This document shows, piece after piece, positions 23,238 through 32,128 of a stretch of DNA of 64,000 nucleotides. The translations under genes were made by a program, and so were the position numbers. The stretch comes from Tsukamurella ocularis (GTDB taxonomy: Bacteria > Actinomycetota > Actinomycetes > Mycobacteriales > Mycobacteriaceae): the NCBI RefSeq assembly GCF_024807615.1, contig NZ_JANUCJ010000001.1:1161669-1225668 (forward strand), in the 5' to 3' direction. The notes below the pieces were generated by a model. The model was not told the DNA's origin. It searched no databases and saw nothing but the letters and a program-made list of their open reading frames with translations. How positions within the stretch are numbered: position 1 is the stretch's first letter; each line of letters begins with the position of its first letter.

Positions 23238-23927
23238 ATGAACACCCACAAAGTACTCGTGATCGAGGACGAACCCGCTCTCGCCAGGCTCACCCAGGAG
23301 TACCTCACCCGCGACGGCTTCGACGTCACCACCGCCGCCGACGGCGAGCGCGGGCTGGCCCTGGCACGCGAGCTCGACCCGGCCGTGATCCTCCTCGACA
23401 TCGGCCTGCCGCGCCTCGACGGGCTGGAGGTCTGCCGCGCCGTGCGGTCGTTCAGCGACGCCTACGTCATCATGCTCACCGCCCGCGGCGACGAGCTCGA
23501 CAAGATCGTCGGCCTCTCGGTCGGCGCCGACGACTACCTCGTCAAGCCCTTCAGCCCGCGCGAGGTGGTGGCGCGGGTGCGGGCGATGCTGCGCCGCCCG
23601 CGCACCCTGCCCGACGGTGCCTCCGCCGCCCGTCGGTTCGGCGAGCTCACCGTCGATCCGCTCGGGCGCGAGGTCCGGGTGGGGGATAGGCTCGTCGAGC
23701 TCACGGCCACCGAGTTCGACGTGCTCGCGACCCTCGCGCGCAGCCCCAACGTCGCCTTCTCGCGTACCCAGCTCATCGAATCGATCTGGGGCGCAGGCTG
23801 GGTCGGCGACGAACGGCTCGTCGACGTGCACGTGGGCCGCGTGCGCCGCAAGCTGGGCGACGATGCCGGCGACCCGCGCTTCGTGCGCACCGTCCGCGGC
23901 GTGGGCTACCGGATGGGCCCAGGATGA
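23238..23927 (+). CDS. OmpR/PhoB family response regulator
   Basis: A 229-residue two-domain regulator. The receiver domain has the phosphoacceptor Asp54 (ILLDIGLP), acidic pair DE near residues 10-11 and Lys in VKPFSP. The C-terminal winged helix has TATEFDVLATLARSPN and the RVRRKLGD recognition region. The leaderless start at 23238 follows TACTAT. It overlaps the histidine kinase start (ATGA). Divergence from ctaG and the nearby copper genes suggests regulation of copper or oxidase assembly, which is inference. Confidence 0.92.
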   Translation: MNTHKVLVIEDEPALARLTQEYLTRDGFDVTTAADGERGLALARELDPAVILLDIGLPRLDGLEVCRAVRSFSDAYVIMLTARGDELDKIVGLSVGADDYLVKPFSPREVVARVRAMLRRPRTLPDGASAARRFGELTVDPLGREVRVGDRLVELTATEFDVLATLARSPNVAFSRTQLIESIWGAGWVGDERLVDVHVGRVRRKLGDDAGDPRFVRTVRGVGYRMGPG

Positions 23928-24979
23928 GGCGGATGCGCGACATCGGGATGGGCGGACGCATGGGCGGCATGCTCATGGCCGTCTCGCTCGGGACGCTCGC
24001 GATGACCGCCGTCGTCGACTTCGTGGTGTGGCCGCAGATCCTGGGGCGCCCCGGCGTCGTATCAGTGAACGTGGTCGCCGTGCTCTTCGGATTCGGTTCC
24101 GCGGTGGCCTTCTCCGTCGTGGCGAGCGTCTTCATCGCGCGTCGCCTGGGTCGCACGATGGCCAAGCTGGAGGGCGCCGCGCGGCAGGTCGCCGACGGTC
24201 GCTCGGGGGTGCGCGTCGCCCCCGTCGCGCTGGGTCCGGAGGCGGACGGGCTCGTGTCGGCGTTCAACGAGATGGCGGTGCAACTCGAATCGAGCGACCA
24301 GTCCCGGCGACGTCTGCTCGCCGACCTCGCGCATGAGATCCGTACGCCGGTCAGCGTTCTCGACGGCTACCTCGAAGGCATCGCGGACGGGGTCGTCGAG
24401 CCGGACGCCGCGACCCTCACCATGTTGCGCACGCAGACCACGCGCCTCGCGAGGCTCACCGACGACGTGCTGTCCGTCTCGCACGCGGAGGAGGGCGCGC
24501 TGAACCTGCGGCCCAGCGCGGTCGACGTGGTGGAGGCGCTCGAGGCCGCGGCCGCGGCGGCGGCGCGGGCGTACGCGGATCAGGGGGTCCGGCTGCATGT
24601 GCGGATCGGCGCTGGGGCGCGTCGCGTGATCCGTGCGGACCGCCAGCGGCTCGACCAGGTACTGGCGAACCTGCTGTCGAACGCGTTGCGGCACAGCGAT
24701 CCGGGTGGCTCCGTCGAGGTCGAGGCCGACGGCCATCCGCACCGTCGGATCCGGATCGCGGTGATCGATCACGGCGACGGTATCGCCGCCGAGCACCTAC
24801 CCTGGATCTTCGAGCGTTTCTACCGCACCGACATCGCCCGGGATCGTGACCACGGCGGCAGCGGCGTGGGCCTCACCATCAGCCGCGCCATCGTGACCGC
24901 GCACGACGGTCACCTGTGGGTCGAGTCCGACGGTCCCGGCCGCGGCGCCGTCTTCGCGTTCACGCTCCCGGCGCCCTGA
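23924..24979 (+). CDS. Sensor histidine kinase (partner of preceding regulator)
   Basis: A 351-residue kinase with two membrane helices (about 14-35 and 46-72) and a very short loop between them, a HAMP linker, the H-box LAHEIRTP with His137, and an ATPase domain with N-box NLLSNALRH and G-box GGSGVGLTIS. The short extracytoplasmic loop implies sensing within or close to the membrane. Start overlaps the regulator stop (ATGA), so the two are translationally coupled. Confidence 0.92.
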   Translation: MRRMRDIGMGGRMGGMLMAVSLGTLAMTAVVDFVVWPQILGRPGVVSVNVVAVLFGFGSAVAFSVVASVFIARRLGRTMAKLEGAARQVADGRSGVRVAPVALGPEADGLVSAFNEMAVQLESSDQSRRRLLADLAHEIRTPVSVLDGYLEGIADGVVEPDAATLTMLRTQTTRLARLTDDVLSVSHAEEGALNLRPSAVDVVEALEAAAAAAARAYADQGVRLHVRIGAGARRVIRADRQRLDQVLANLLSNALRHSDPGGSVEVEADGHPHRRIRIAVIDHGDGIAAEHLPWIFERFYRTDIARDRDHGGSGVGLTISRAIVTAHDGHLWVESDGPGRGAVFAFTLPAP

Positions 24980-25048
24980 CAGTCGTCTTCACGGAATCTT
25001 CACGGCATCGCGGTGGCGCGGCCACACCGCGCCAGCACAGTGGTGCCC

Positions 25049-27199
25049 ATGCAGGAGAAACTCAGAGACATAGCGCGTTTCGACGGCCCGTCGTCGATCG
25101 TCGTCTTCCTCGTGGCGTTGCCGCTGTCCCTCGGCATCGCGCTGGCCTCGGGTGCACCGCTCATGGCGGGCCTCATCGCGGGCGTGATCGGCGGCATCGT
25201 CGGCGGCCTGATGGGCGGCTCGCCGCTGCTCGTCAGCGGCCCGGCCGCAGGCCTGACGGTGGTGGTCGCCGAACTCATCGCAACCTTCGGCTGGAAGGTG
25301 ACCACCGCGATCACCGTTGCCGCAGGCATGGTGCAGATCGGCCTGGGCCTGAGCCGGATCGCGCGTGCGGCGCTGGCCATCTCGCCGGTCGTGGTGCACG
25401 CCATGCTCGCCGGCATCGGCGTCACGATCGTGATCCAGCAGGCCCACGTCCTGCTCGGCGGCGCCTCGCGCAGCTCGGTGCTGCAGAACCTCACCGAGCT
25501 CCCCTCACGGATCAGTGCCCTGCACTGGCCCGACCTCGCCGTCGGTCTGGTGGTGATCGCGGTGATGGTGCTCTGGCCGAAGCTGCCCGCGGCGTGGCGC
25601 CGCGTCCCCGGCGCGCTCGTCGCGGTGACGGCCGCGACGGTCCTCTCCCTCGTCGTCCCGATGAACGTTGAGCGGATCCGCCTCAACGGATCCATCATCG
25701 ACGCGATCGGCCTGCCCGCCATGCCCACCGGGAACTGGGGCGCCGTCGCCCTGGGCGTCCTCACCGTTGCGCTCATCGCCAGCGTCGAATCCCTGCTCTC
25801 CGCGGTCGCCACGGACCGCATGCACGATGGCCCGAAGACGAACCTCGACCGGGAGCTCGTCGGCCAGGGCGCCGCCAACACTGTATCCGGTCTGCTCGGC
25901 GGCCTGCCCGTGACCGGCGTCATCGTGCGCAGCGCCACCAATGTCGCTGCCGGAGCCCGCACCCGCTGGTCCGCGGTCCTGCACGGTGTCTGGTTGCTGC
26001 TGTTCTCCGTTGCGCTTTCCGGCCTCGTCGAGAAGATCCCCACCTCAGCCCTCGCGGGCCTGCTCATCGTGATCGGTGTCCAGCTGGTGAAGATCGCCCA
26101 CATCCGCACCGCCCGCCGCACCGGCGACCTGCTCGTCTACGCCGTCACCATTGGCGGCGTCCTGTTCCTCAACCTGCTCGAAGGTGTGTTCGCCGGGTTG
26201 GTCGTCGCGCTGGTCCTCGTCCTGTGGCGCGTCGCGCGGGCCCACATCGAGGCCGTGGTCGACGGTGCCGGCCGCTGGCATGTCACCGTCGACGGGACGC
26301 TGTCCTTCTTCTCCCTGCCCCGCCTGACGAGGGTCCTCGCCACCGTCCCGCCGGGGCAGGACGTCGCGATCGAGCTGACCGTCGACTTCCTCGACCACCC
26401 CGCGGCGGAGGAGATCCAGGAGTGGGCGCGGCGCTACCGGGCTGCGGGCGGAACCGTCACCGTCGACGACCTCGGTGGCGCGGCCCTCGACGCGGCGGCC
26501 ACCGTGACGCCCCGTCGGACCACCGAACGGCCGGCCGAGCGCGGCCTGCTGCCCTGGCGCGCGCACGCCCGCGGCGGCCTCGCGGACGGGATCGCCCGCT
26601 ACCACCGGCGGCACGCGGCGCTGCTCAGCGACGACTTCGACCAGCTCAGCGGCGGACAGAAGCCAGAGGCCCTGTTCCTGACCTGCGCCGACTCGCGGGT
26701 GGTGCCGAACGTCATCACCGGCAGCGGCCCGGGCGATCTGTTCACTGTCCGCAACGTGGGCAACCTGGTCCCGCCTGCGGGCACGGACCCGTCGCTCGAG
26801 GCCTCGCTCGCCTACGCCGTCGACCAGCTCGCGGTCCAGCAGGTCATCGTCTGCGGGCACTCGGCGTGCGGGGCGATGGGCGTCGCACTCACCTCGCCCG
26901 ACGTCCCCCCGACGATCGAGCGTTGGATCGAGCACGCGGTCCCGTCGACCGCGGCCTTCCGCGCCGGGCACCCGGTCCGCGCCGCAGCGGCGGACCTCGG
27001 ATTCGGCACCGCTGATCAGCTCTCCCTGGTCAACGTCGCCGTACAGGTGGCGGCGGTCGCCGAGCATCCGCTGGTGCGGGACGCGGTCGCCGCGGGCCGG
27101 GTCGAGGTCATCGGCCTGTTCTTCGACATCGCGTCCGGCCGAGTGCTGCGCGTGACGGACTCGGCGGTCGTGGAGGCGGACACCCTCACCCACGCCTAG
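25049..27199 (+). CDS. SulP anion transporter fused to beta-carbonic anhydrase
   Basis: A 716-residue fusion. Residues about 1-390 form a SulP/SLC26 transporter with the N-terminal signature (LPLSLGIALASGAPLMAGL). A short STAS-like region follows (about 410-480). The C-terminal part (about 505-710) is a beta-class carbonic anhydrase with zinc ligands Cys546, His604 and Cys607 and the Asp548-Arg550 pair (CADSR; HSAC). The fusion, as in Rv3273-type mycobacterial proteins, suggests bicarbonate uptake coupled to CO2 interconversion. ATG 25049 is chosen because the transporter signature follows directly. Confidence 0.9.
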   Translation: MQEKLRDIARFDGPSSIVVFLVALPLSLGIALASGAPLMAGLIAGVIGGIVGGLMGGSPLLVSGPAAGLTVVVAELIATFGWKVTTAITVAAGMVQIGLGLSRIARAALAISPVVVHAMLAGIGVTIVIQQAHVLLGGASRSSVLQNLTELPSRISALHWPDLAVGLVVIAVMVLWPKLPAAWRRVPGALVAVTAATVLSLVVPMNVERIRLNGSIIDAIGLPAMPTGNWGAVALGVLTVALIASVESLLSAVATDRMHDGPKTNLDRELVGQGAANTVSGLLGGLPVTGVIVRSATNVAAGARTRWSAVLHGVWLLLFSVALSGLVEKIPTSALAGLLIVIGVQLVKIAHIRTARRTGDLLVYAVTIGGVLFLNLLEGVFAGLVVALVLVLWRVARAHIEAVVDGAGRWHVTVDGTLSFFSLPRLTRVLATVPPGQDVAIELTVDFLDHPAAEEIQEWARRYRAAGGTVTVDDLGGAALDAAATVTPRRTTERPAERGLLPWRAHARGGLADGIARYHRRHAALLSDDFDQLSGGQKPEALFLTCADSRVVPNVITGSGPGDLFTVRNVGNLVPPAGTDPSLEASLAYAVDQLAVQQVIVCGHSACGAMGVALTSPDVPPTIERWIEHAVPSTAAFRAGHPVRAAAADLGFGTADQLSLVNVAVQVAAVAEHPLVRDAVAAGRVEVIGLFFDIASGRVLRVTDSAVVEADTLTHA

Positions 27200-27214
27200 C
27201 GGGCGCCGGCGCGG

Positions 27215-27239
27215 CGCCGCGGACCTCACCCCCGCGGCG
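27215..27239. terminator. GC-rich hairpin between convergent genes
   Basis: Arms CGCCGCGG and CCGCGGCG have a 9-nt loop and sit 16 nt after the SulP-carbonic anhydrase stop. It probably serves both that gene and the convergent merR-like gene. The T run is weak. Confidence 0.45.
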
Positions 27240-27263
27240 TCGCGCGTTTCGCGGTTCCGATCG

Positions 27264-27671
27264 TCAGGGCCGGCGGGCGATCCCGGCAAGGGTGCTCGCG
27301 AACTCCTCGGCGATCGCAAGCTGTGCCCGGAGTTCGGCGCAGCGCTGCTGCGCGGCGTCCGAGCACTGGTCGACGAAGACCGCGGCGTCGGCGCGCACCT
27401 CGTTCGCCGCCGCGTCGTCGGCGAGCGAGTCCAACGCCGCGAGGAGATCCCGCATCTGCTCGAGGGTGAAGCCGAGGGGCTTCATGCGGCGGATCACGAG
27501 CAGGCGCTCGACGTCGGAGGAGGTGTACAGGCGGAATCCTCCAGGGCTCCGCTCGGACGGCGTGACCAGGCCGACTTCGTCGTAGTGCCGGATTGTCTTG
27601 AGGGAGAGGCCCGTGGCCTCGGCGACCTGCCCGATCTGGAGGAGGCGGCCGATCTCCGGTGCGTCTGCCAT
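27264..27671 (-). CDS. MerR family transcriptional regulator
   Basis: A 135-residue MerR-type activator. The winged HTH is clear (LLQIGQVAEATGLSLKTIRHYDEVGLV, residues about 10-36), followed by a dimerisation coiled coil. A Cys near residue 103 (VDQCSD) is not in a known metal motif. It is 9 nt downstream of a SulP transporter gene and probably cotranscribed. A 28-bp palindrome of MerR type lies upstream of the SulP gene, suggesting control of its own operon. Confidence 0.88.
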   Translation of the reverse strand: MADAPEIGRLLQIGQVAEATGLSLKTIRHYDEVGLVTPSERSPGGFRLYTSSDVERLLVIRRMKPLGFTLEQMRDLLAALDSLADDAAANEVRADAAVFVDQCSDAAQQRCAELRAQLAIAEEFASTLAGIARRP

Positions 27672-27680
27672 GCCGCGAGC

Positions 27681-29186
27681 CTAGTTGTCGCCGCCGAGGT
27701 GCCCGCTGAGGCGGCCGTGTCGCTCCGCGGATGCCGCGTCGAGTCCGACGAACTCGACCTTTTTGCCCTTGCCGCGGTACTTGGTCTCGATCGCATCGAG
27801 TGCCGCGACGCTCGACGCGTCCCAGACGTGCGTCGCGGACAGGTCGACGGTCACGTGCTGCGGGTCGTTGACGTAGTCGAACTGGTGGACCAAATCGTTG
27901 CTGGAGGCGAAGAAGAGCTCGCCCTGCACGCGGTAGGTGCGCGTCCCCGGGGTGGCGGACTCAGTGGGAACGACCTCGGTGAAATGCGCGACTCGCCGGA
28001 CGAGCAGGAGTGTTGCGACGATGACGCCGCCGACGACGCCGTACGCGAGGTTGTGGCTGGCGACGGTGATCGCGACGGTGACGAGCATGACCGCGGTCTC
28101 GCTGCGCGGCATGCGCCGCAGGGTCGCCGGGGCGATGCTGTGCCAGTCGAAGGTGGCGACCGCGACCATGATCATCACCGCCACCAGAGCTGCCATCGGG
28201 ATGCGCGCGACGAGGTCCCCGAGGCCGACGACGAGAATCAGGACGAACAAGCCGGCGAGGAAGGTCGAGATCCGCGTTCTGGCGCCGGAACTTTTGACGT
28301 TGATCATCGTCTGGCCGATCATCGCGCAGCCGCCCATGCCGCCGAAGAAGCCAGTCACCACGTTCGCCACGCCCTGCCCCCAGCCCTCGCGGGTCTTGTC
28401 GGAGTGGGTGTCGGTGATGTCGTCGACCAGTTTGGCGGTCATGAGCGATTCGAGCAGGCCGACGAGGGCCACCGCGAGGGCGTACGGCGCGATCAGCCGC
28501 AGCGTGTCCAGGTCGTACGGGACATCGGGGATCAACCACTGCGGCAGGGTGCTCGGCAATTCGCCCTCGTCGCCGACGTTCGGGACGGCGAGGCCGGCGA
28601 CCATCGTGACCCCGGTCAGCAGGACGATCGCCACCAGCGGTGCCGGCACCGCGGTGGTGAGCCGCGGCAGGCCGATCATGATGAGCAGGCCAGCGGCGAT
28701 CATCGGGTACACGAGCCATGGCACGCCGGTCATGTGCGGTACCTGGGCGAGGAAGATCAGGATCGCGAGGGCGTTGACGAATCCGACCATCACCGATCTC
28801 GGGATGAATCGCATCAGCTTCGCCACGCCGAGGGCGCTGAGCACGATCTGGAGGACGCCGGCGAGGATCACGGTCGCGAGTAGATAGTCCAGGCCGTGCT
28901 CGCGTGCGATGGGGGCGACGACCAGCGCGACCGCGCCGGTGGCGGCCGAGATCATGGCGGGCCTACCGCCGACGACCGCGATCGTGACCGCCATGGTGAA
29001 CGAGGCGAACAGCCCGACGCGCGGATCGACACCGGCGATGATCGAGAAGGAGATCGCCTCCGGGATCAGTGCCAGCGCCACCACGAGACCCGCGAGCGTC
29101 TCGGTCTTGAGGCGCTGCGGGCTGCGCAGCGCGGCCACGACGTCGCTGTCCCGGACGAACCGCGCCGTGCGCGTGTGGACTGTCAT
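27681..29186 (-). CDS. SulP family inorganic anion transporter with STAS domain
   Basis: A 501-residue SLC26/SulP transporter with about eleven membrane helices (LVVALALIPEAISFSIIAGV near the start) and a C-terminal STAS domain (about 395-490, VTVDLSATHVWDASSVAALD). Unlike the fusion at 25 kb it has no carbonic anhydrase domain. Such proteins carry sulfate, bicarbonate or related anions. The start is ATG 29186 behind an AAGGA site. It is the first gene of a SulP-merR operon with a MerR-type operator about 95 nt upstream. Confidence 0.88.
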   Translation of the reverse strand: MTVHTRTARFVRDSDVVAALRSPQRLKTETLAGLVVALALIPEAISFSIIAGVDPRVGLFASFTMAVTIAVVGGRPAMISAATGAVALVVAPIAREHGLDYLLATVILAGVLQIVLSALGVAKLMRFIPRSVMVGFVNALAILIFLAQVPHMTGVPWLVYPMIAAGLLIMIGLPRLTTAVPAPLVAIVLLTGVTMVAGLAVPNVGDEGELPSTLPQWLIPDVPYDLDTLRLIAPYALAVALVGLLESLMTAKLVDDITDTHSDKTREGWGQGVANVVTGFFGGMGGCAMIGQTMINVKSSGARTRISTFLAGLFVLILVVGLGDLVARIPMAALVAVMIMVAVATFDWHSIAPATLRRMPRSETAVMLVTVAITVASHNLAYGVVGGVIVATLLLVRRVAHFTEVVPTESATPGTRTYRVQGELFFASSNDLVHQFDYVNDPQHVTVDLSATHVWDASSVAALDAIETKYRGKGKKVEFVGLDAASAERHGRLSGHLGGDN

Positions 29187-29279
29187 CAATCGGATCCTTC
29201 GTGCATCGGTCGCACCACGCGGCAATGAGCCGGGTGCGGTGAATGAGCTGTGGCGCGGGTCCACCGCGCGAACAGACCG

Positions 29280-29307
29280 AACTCTACCCTCCCGTTAGGG
29301 AAGAGTT
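29280..29307. promoter_or_regulatory. MerR-type palindromic operator
   Basis: Arms AACTCT-A-CCCT and AGGG-A-AGAGTT (10 of 11 positions paired) flank 6 nt. MerR activators bind such long dyads between -35 and -10. The site lies between the SulP-merR operon and the PAP2 operon; which promoter it serves is not settled by sequence. Confidence 0.6.
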
Positions 29308-29410
29308 GTGCGCGCGTGGCCCTCGCCCGGCGCGGATTGCGACACGGCTGTGACATTCGCGGGGCGAAACGGAGTCGGGCCGACGACGATGGGGGACAAT
29401 TCTCGACGTC

Positions 29411-30061
29411 ATGTTCGCAACCACACGCCCTTGGACCGCCGCAACGACCGCCGTCGTCGCCGCGCTGGCCTTCGCCGGGCTCTACCTCGCGGTCGTCGGC
29501 ACTGCATCGGGCCAGGACGTCGACCACGAGCTCATGCGGATGATCGCCGCCGCGTTCGGGGTCGAGAACCCCGTCGAGGGCGCTCTGGGCCGGTACCAGC
29601 TCCCCATGCTCGCGGCCGGTGGCCTCCTCGTGGCCGCGGTCGTCGCGAGCCGCAGGTCCAAGACGGTCGCCGTCTCGGCCGCGCTCGTCCTCGCCTCGAC
29701 GGTCGCCGGCGCCTACCTGCTCAAAGCACTGATCGAGCGGCCCTCCTTCGGCATCGGCCCCGCGCTCAACTCGTTCCCGTCGAACACCGTGGCCGTGGTC
29801 GCGGCGCTCGCGGTGATCCTGGTCGGCTCCGCCGCGCGGCGCTACCGGGCCCTGGCGCTCCTCGTCGCCGTCGGCGCCGGGAGCGTGGTCTCCGTCCTCG
29901 TCGTCGCCCAACAGTGGCACCGCCCCGGCGATGTCCTGGGAGCATGGTTGGTGGCCGTCGGCTCCGCCGCGGTGGTCCGGGTCGGCCAGGCCGTCTGGGC
30001 GTGGACCTCCGACGTGGAAGGGAGCCTCACGGGTGGTCAGACTGCTGCTCATCGAGGATGA
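29411..30061 (+). CDS. Divergent PAP2-like membrane protein
   Basis: A 216-residue protein with about five hydrophobic helices and the overall PAP2 (phosphatidic acid phosphatase) layout. KxxxxRP is present (KALIERP), but the PSGH motif reads PSNT and the third motif keeps only the His and Asp (WHRPGDVLGAW) without the leading SR. It may therefore be a divergent or inactive phosphatase. Its 3' end overlaps the next gene, a response regulator, by 29 nt, so it is part of a PAP2-regulator-kinase operon. Confidence 0.75.
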   Translation: MFATTRPWTAATTAVVAALAFAGLYLAVVGTASGQDVDHELMRMIAAAFGVENPVEGALGRYQLPMLAAGGLLVAAVVASRRSKTVAVSAALVLASTVAGAYLLKALIERPSFGIGPALNSFPSNTVAVVAALAVILVGSAARRYRALALLVAVGAGSVVSVLVVAQQWHRPGDVLGAWLVAVGSAAVVRVGQAVWAWTSDVEGSLTGGQTAAHRG

Positions 30062-30734
30062 CCCGGCGATCGTCGACGCGCTGACGCTCTCGCTCGGCCG
30101 GCTCGACCACACCGTCGAGCACCTGCCCGCCGCCACGGACGACCTCGAGGAGCGGGTGACCGGCGCCGACGCGGTGATCCTCGACGTGGGCCTGCCCGGT
30201 GAGGACGGCTTCGCGGTGTGCCGCCGCATCCGCCGCTCCAGCACCGTCCCGATCCTCATGCTCACGGCCCGCTCCGACGACATCGACACCGTCGCCGGGC
30301 TCGAGGCCGGCGCCGACGACTACGTGGTCAAGCCCGTCAGCCCGCGCGTGCTCGACGCGCGGATCAAGGCCGCCCTGCGCCGCTCCGCGCCGTCCGTGGA
30401 CCCGGCTCCGCCGCTGCCGGCCGAGCCCGCGGTCCCGTCGAACGACGGCCCGCTGACCGTCGACCGTTCCGGCGCGGAGGTGCTGCGCGACGGGGCGCCT
30501 CTGCCGCTCACGCCCACCGAGAAGCGGCTGATGTACGCCTTCGCCGACCATCCGGGCCAGGTGCTCAGTCGCGAGCAGCTGCTGGCGATGGCCTGGAACC
30601 AGGACTTCCTCGGCGACTCCCGGCTGGTGGACAACGCGATCCTGCGGCTGCGCCCCAAGATCGACCCAGCTGACGGGTCCAGCCACATCGAGACGGTGCG
30701 GGGCTTCGGCTACCGGTTCCGGCCCACGCCGTGA
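30033..30734 (+). CDS. OmpR family response regulator (second system)
   Basis: A 233-residue regulator with a receiver domain (phosphoacceptor Asp51 in ILDVGLPG, Lys in VKPVSP), a Pro-rich linker (about 125-145), and a winged-helix output domain (TPTEKRLMYAFADHPGQ). GTG 30033 is chosen because a GGAAGGGAG ribosome site lies 8 nt upstream, although this places the start 29 nt inside the PAP2 gene. It overlaps the kinase start (GTGA). Confidence 0.9.
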   Translation: MVRLLLIEDDPAIVDALTLSLGRLDHTVEHLPAATDDLEERVTGADAVILDVGLPGEDGFAVCRRIRRSSTVPILMLTARSDDIDTVAGLEAGADDYVVKPVSPRVLDARIKAALRRSAPSVDPAPPLPAEPAVPSNDGPLTVDRSGAEVLRDGAPLPLTPTEKRLMYAFADHPGQVLSREQLLAMAWNQDFLGDSRLVDNAILRLRPKIDPADGSSHIETVRGFGYRFRPTP

Positions 30735-32119
30735 TCGCGGGCCTGCGCACTCGGATCCTCGCGATCATCGTGATCGTGACCTGCCTGACGGCGGGCGTGA
30801 CCGGCGTCGCGGTCGCGATGGTGGTGCGGGACTGGGTGTATCAGGACGCGCAGGAAGCCGTGCTCACCACGTTCCGGCACGATATGGAGACCTTCGAGCG
30901 CCAGGGGATGCCGGCGCCGGGCAGCGGCGGGGTGTCGCCGGGAGGCCGATCGAGCATCGGTGAGTTTCTTCCGGGCGACTACACCGTGGAGGTCGACGGT
31001 GCGACCGTCCGCCAGGGCTCCGCGCCCCCGCAGGATTTCCCCGGGACGATGCGCCGCGAGCTCGAGAAGGTGCCGTCGCTGTACCGCTTCCAACGGTTGC
31101 CGGACGGCAATGTGCTGATCGCGCACAGCGTTCCCCGGCCATCGCTCTTCGACGCCGAGAGCGTCGTGGTCTACGGGGTGCAGCCGCTCGCGAACGTCGG
31201 GCCCAGGCTGAGCCGGCTTACGTTGCTGGTCGTCGTCGCCGTGGCAGGGAGCGCTCTGCTCGGCATCCTCGTCGCGCTGGTCGTCGCCCGCACGGTGACT
31301 CGGCCGCTCAGCCGGATCCAGTCCGTCGCCGCGCGGGTCACGGACGGCGACACCGAGGCCCGCTTGCCCGCGACCAACGTGACCGAGCTGCGCGATCTGA
31401 CCGGCACCTTCAATTCCATGCTCGATCGGCAGAACGAGTCGATCGATGTACTGCGCCACCAGGATGCGCGGTCGCGGCGGTTCGTCGGGGATGTCTCGCA
31501 CGAGCTGCGCAGCCCGCTCGCCGCGCTCGTCCCTGCCGCCGAGGTGCTGCGCGAGGAGGCCGCGACCCTCGCCGCAGACTCCGACCTGCGCCGCGCCTCG
31601 GAGCTCGTCGCCTCGGAGGTCGACACCCTCGCTGACCTCGTCGATGACCTGCTGGAGATGACCCGCCTCGACGCCGGGGCGGCCGAGGTGCGGAGCGCGC
31701 CATTCGAGCTGGTGGGAGCCCTGCGCGGTGCGCTCTCCGCCCGCGGCTGGCGCACCGTCGAGGTCGACGGTGCGCCGCTCACCGTCGAGTCCGACCGCCG
31801 CCGCGTGATCGCGGTGGTCACCAACCTGGTGGGCAACGCGGTCCGGCACGGCGCCCCGCCCGTGACAGTGACCGTCGCACCGTCGGCCGACGGTGCGATC
31901 GTCGAGGTCCGCGATCACGGGCCGGGCGTGCCGCCCGGCGACGAGGAGCGGGTCTTCGGCCGGTTCGCGAAGGCGCAGGAGGCGCGCTCGCGGGGCGCCG
32001 GCGGGGGAGCGGGCCTCGGCCTGGCGATCGCACGGGACAACGCCCGCCTGCTGGGCGGCGACGTCGACTACCGGCGTGAGGGCGCCACCACCGTCTTCCG
32101 GTTGCGGCTCGCCCGGTAA
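30731..32119 (+). CDS. Sensor histidine kinase (second system)
   Basis: A 462-residue HAMP-containing kinase. It has two membrane helices (about 8-33 and 160-188) bracketing an extracytoplasmic sensor domain of about 125 residues, then HAMP, the phosphoacceptor H-box SHELRSP (His257), N-box NLVGNAVRHG, and G-box GGGAGLGLAIA. It starts with GTG overlapping the regulator stop. The periplasmic domain has no recognisable ligand motif. Cotranscription with a PAP2-like gene hints at envelope or lipid-phosphate sensing, as inference. Confidence 0.9.
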   Translation: MIAGLRTRILAIIVIVTCLTAGVTGVAVAMVVRDWVYQDAQEAVLTTFRHDMETFERQGMPAPGSGGVSPGGRSSIGEFLPGDYTVEVDGATVRQGSAPPQDFPGTMRRELEKVPSLYRFQRLPDGNVLIAHSVPRPSLFDAESVVVYGVQPLANVGPRLSRLTLLVVVAVAGSALLGILVALVVARTVTRPLSRIQSVAARVTDGDTEARLPATNVTELRDLTGTFNSMLDRQNESIDVLRHQDARSRRFVGDVSHELRSPLAALVPAAEVLREEAATLAADSDLRRASELVASEVDTLADLVDDLLEMTRLDAGAAEVRSAPFELVGALRGALSARGWRTVEVDGAPLTVESDRRRVIAVVTNLVGNAVRHGAPPVTVTVAPSADGAIVEVRDHGPGVPPGDEERVFGRFAKAQEARSRGAGGGAGLGLAIARDNARLLGGDVDYRREGATTVFRLRLAR

Positions 32120-32122
32120 ATT
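32117..32122 (+). promoter_or_regulatory. -10 element for leaderless mRNA (glutamate racemase-like gene)
   Basis: TAAATT ends 6 nt before the ATG at 32129 and overlaps the kinase stop codon. Confidence 0.55.
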
Positions 32123-32128
32123 CGGGTC

